From: Nitratireductor sp. B36
GTDB taxonomy: Bacteria; Pseudomonadota; Alphaproteobacteria; Rhizobiales; Rhizobiaceae
Reading direction: 5' to 3'
Assembly: GCF_020833685.1 (NCBI RefSeq)
Contig: NZ_JACKZY010000004.1
Location: 310,001-374,000, forward strand
DNA length: 64,000 nucleotides
Shown: positions 62,604 to 64,000 of the stretch, piece after piece
Layout of the letters: each line of letters opens with the position of its first letter
Numbering within the stretch: the first letter of the stretch is position 1
Translations under genes and position numbers: made by a program
The notes under the pieces: model-generated
Databases searched by the model: none
The model's input: only the letters and a program-made list of their open reading frames with translations
What the model was told of the DNA's origin: nothing

Positions 62604-63347
62604 TTGATAACCACTTCTGGTCTGACGAAGAGCTTCGATCTTGAAGGTGGAAGCATCCTCGCCCTGGCCCCGCTTGATCATCGGATTGAAAAGGGTTCGT
62701 TCGTTTCGATTGTCGGGCCCTCTGGCTGTGGCAAGTCGACGTTTCTTCGATTGATCGCGGGCCTCGAAGACGCTTCCGGCGGCACGGTCAAGCTCGACAC
62801 CGGCTCTGCAAAGCGCCCCGTTGGGTTCGTGTTTCAGGATGCGGTGCTCCTTCCCTGGAAGACCGTCCGCGACAATATCCGCTTTCCGCTCGACACCGCC
62901 GGTGTGCGCCGCGACGAGGGCAACCGGATCGTTGGTGAGCTGATTGATCTCGTTGGGCTCACGGGTTTCGAAGATGCGTTGCCCAAGCAGCTTTCCGGCG
63001 GCATGCGCCAGCGTGCTGCCATTGCTCGGGCCCTGTCCGACGATCCGCCCATCCTTCTGATGGATGAGCCGTTCTCGGCGGTGGACCTTCTCACCCGTGA
63101 AACGCTGAACGATGAATTGCTGCGAATCTGGCAGCGCACGGGCAAAACCATCCTTCTGGTCACCCACAGTGTGGAAGAGGCAGCGTATCTCGGCAGCGAG
63201 GTCATGGTCATGTCGCCACGTCCGGGCCGCTTGAAGAAAACCTATACGGTGGACCTGCCGCATCCGCGCGGCGAGGCCACCAAGCTTGATCCCGCTTATC
63301 ACCAACTGGTCGCCGAACTGCGCCAGGACATGCGGGAAACGGAATGA
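62604..63347 (+). CDS. ABC ATPase, NitT/TauT (SsuB-like) family
   Basis: A 247-aa ATPase with Walker A GPSGCGKST, Q-loop FVFQDAVLLPW, signature LSGGMRQRAAIARAL, Walker B ILLMDEPFSAVD and switch LLVTHSVEEAAYL. The start is TTG 62604, because GGAAGG lies 7 bases before it; TTG 62589 precedes that site. The family imports nitrate, sulfonates, pyrimidines or similar small solutes. It overlaps the permease by 4 bases. Confidence 0.9.
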   Translation: MITTSGLTKSFDLEGGSILALAPLDHRIEKGSFVSIVGPSGCGKSTFLRLIAGLEDASGGTVKLDTGSAKRPVGFVFQDAVLLPWKTVRDNIRFPLDTAGVRRDEGNRIVGELIDLVGLTGFEDALPKQLSGGMRQRAAIARALSDDPPILLMDEPFSAVDLLTRETLNDELLRIWQRTGKTILLVTHSVEEAAYLGSEVMVMSPRPGRLKKTYTVDLPHPRGEATKLDPAYHQLVAELRQDMRETE

Positions 63348-64000
63348 TGCTCGCCCGCTTTCGACCCGTTTTCGAATATGGTTTGGCGCTGTTGTTGCTG
63401 ACCATCGCCTGGTGGTATGCCAGCGGGCCGATGGGCATCCCCAAATATCTTCTTCCGTCGCCGCAAAGCACAGTCTCCACCCTGTGGGATTCGCTGGTGA
63501 GCGGCCAGTTGTGGCCCCACCTCTGGTTCACCCTCCGCAACATTTTCCTGGGTTTGGCTATCGGTGGCGTGGCCGGCGTTGCCGGCGCCTATCTGCTCTA
63601 CAAGATGCCCCGGCTTTCCACCTATCTGGATGGCCCGCTGGTTGTCTTCCAGACCGCGCCGAAGATCGCGCTCGCGCCTCTCTTCGTCGTCTGGTTCGGT
63701 CTCGGTCTCACGGCAAAGATCGTGCTCATCGTCTCGCTCGTCTTCTTCCCGGTCCTCATGGGCGCGCTTGCGGGCTTCCGCAGCATCGACAGCCGTATGC
63801 ATGACCTCGCCAAGCTCCTGAAGCTCAGCCCGCTTTCGCTGTTCTGGCGTATCGATCTGATGGCAGCGCTTCCGGGGATTTTCGTCGGTCTCAAGATCGG
63901 GGCGGTGCAGGCGCTTGTCGGCGCGATCCTTGCCGAGTGGATCTCCGGCAGTGACGGGCTCGGTTATCTGATGACCTTCGCCTCCGCCACCTACAAGACC
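63344..64000 (+). CDS. ABC permease, NitT/TauT family (3' end outside window)
   Basis: 219 codons are visible to the window edge (family about 250-270 aa). Helices include EYGLALLLLTIAWWYA; GIPKYLLPSPQSTVSTLW is the typical early motif, and AEWISGSDGLGYLMTFASATY a typical late one. It pairs with the ATPase before it; a binding protein is expected beyond 64000. A solute of the formamide/pyrimidine kind is only a guess from the neighbours. Confidence 0.9.
   Translation, partial: MMLARFRPVFEYGLALLLLTIAWWYASGPMGIPKYLLPSPQSTVSTLWDSLVSGQLWPHLWFTLRNIFLGLAIGGVAGVAGAYLLYKMPRLSTYLDGPLVVFQTAPKIALAPLFVVWFGLGLTAKIVLIVSLVFFPVLMGALAGFRSIDSRMHDLAKLLKLSPLSLFWRIDLMAALPGIFVGLKIGAVQALVGAILAEWISGSDGLGYLMTFASATYKT

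Noticed and set aside
1-64000. tRNA or rRNA genes, CRISPR arrays, transposases, integrases or prophage genes
   Set aside because: None recognised on either strand; the LexA-like regulator and TerB are isolated core-type genes.

Overview
The window is a compact, GC-rich chromosomal segment from an alphaproteobacterium, most likely Hyphomicrobiales (Rhizobiales) and perhaps Phyllobacteriaceae-like. The evidence is a class I lysyl-tRNA synthetase, a GcrA regulator with a cluster of GANTC (CcrM) sites upstream, the ActS/ActR redox pair, a SAM-II riboswitch before metZ, an RirA-type iron operator motif, and the order gcrA-argD-argF-hslO-apaG. I see no tRNA, rRNA, CRISPR array, prophage or intact insertion sequence. 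Coding density is high and many neighbouring genes overlap by 1-4 bases.

Layout: 0-2.7 kb holds the start of a C-P lyase operon (phnG-phnH-phnI, leftward) and its divergent regulator phnF. A perfect inverted repeat and a Pho box lie between them. 2.9-8.9 kb carries a YnjBCD-type ABC importer and the helicase HrpB. 9-12.3 kb has ActS/ActR, a LexA-like S24 regulator with its own palindrome, and a secreted nuclease. 12.4-24 kb is mixed core and accessory: lysK, terB, a sterol desaturase, a binding protein divergent from a LuxR regulator with two DNA-binding domains, a glycosyltransferase, ppk2, then phoR and phoU without the usual pst genes, then RidA/LysR. 24-32.6 kb is conserved core: gcrA, a candidate sRNA, argD, argF, hslO, apaG, a phosphatidyltransferase, SAM-II/metZ, dcd and a bacterial voltage-gated sodium channel. 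32.8-38 kb carries Pho-box-controlled phoX and a TonB receptor with a divergent AraC regulator.

38-54.4 kb looks like one large catabolic region in two face-to-face operons. Rightward, under a divergent LysR: two FAD amine/amino-acid oxidases, an SDR and a complete peptide/opine-type ABC importer with fused ATPases. Leftward: an M81 (MlrC-like) metallopeptidase, a TRAP transporter, an RpiR regulator and a class III aminotransferase. Together they suggest uptake and breakdown of an unusual peptide, opine or amine.

54.7-64 kb is the most striking part. An NCS1 nucleobase-type transporter is fused through a cysteine-rich module to a histidine kinase. Next come a receiver-first kinase and a convergent OmpR-type regulator. 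Beyond these lie formamidase (fmdA), an AmiS/UreI amide or urea channel, an FmdB zinc ribbon and a NitT/TauT-type ABC importer that runs off the window. I read this as a transporter-sensor phosphorelay that may control amide or nitrogen scavenging. The link between sensor and enzymes is inferred from position and from repeated TTACA motifs upstream of fmdA.

Phosphate is a second theme: phn with Pho box, ppk2, phoR, phoU, and phoX with Pho box.
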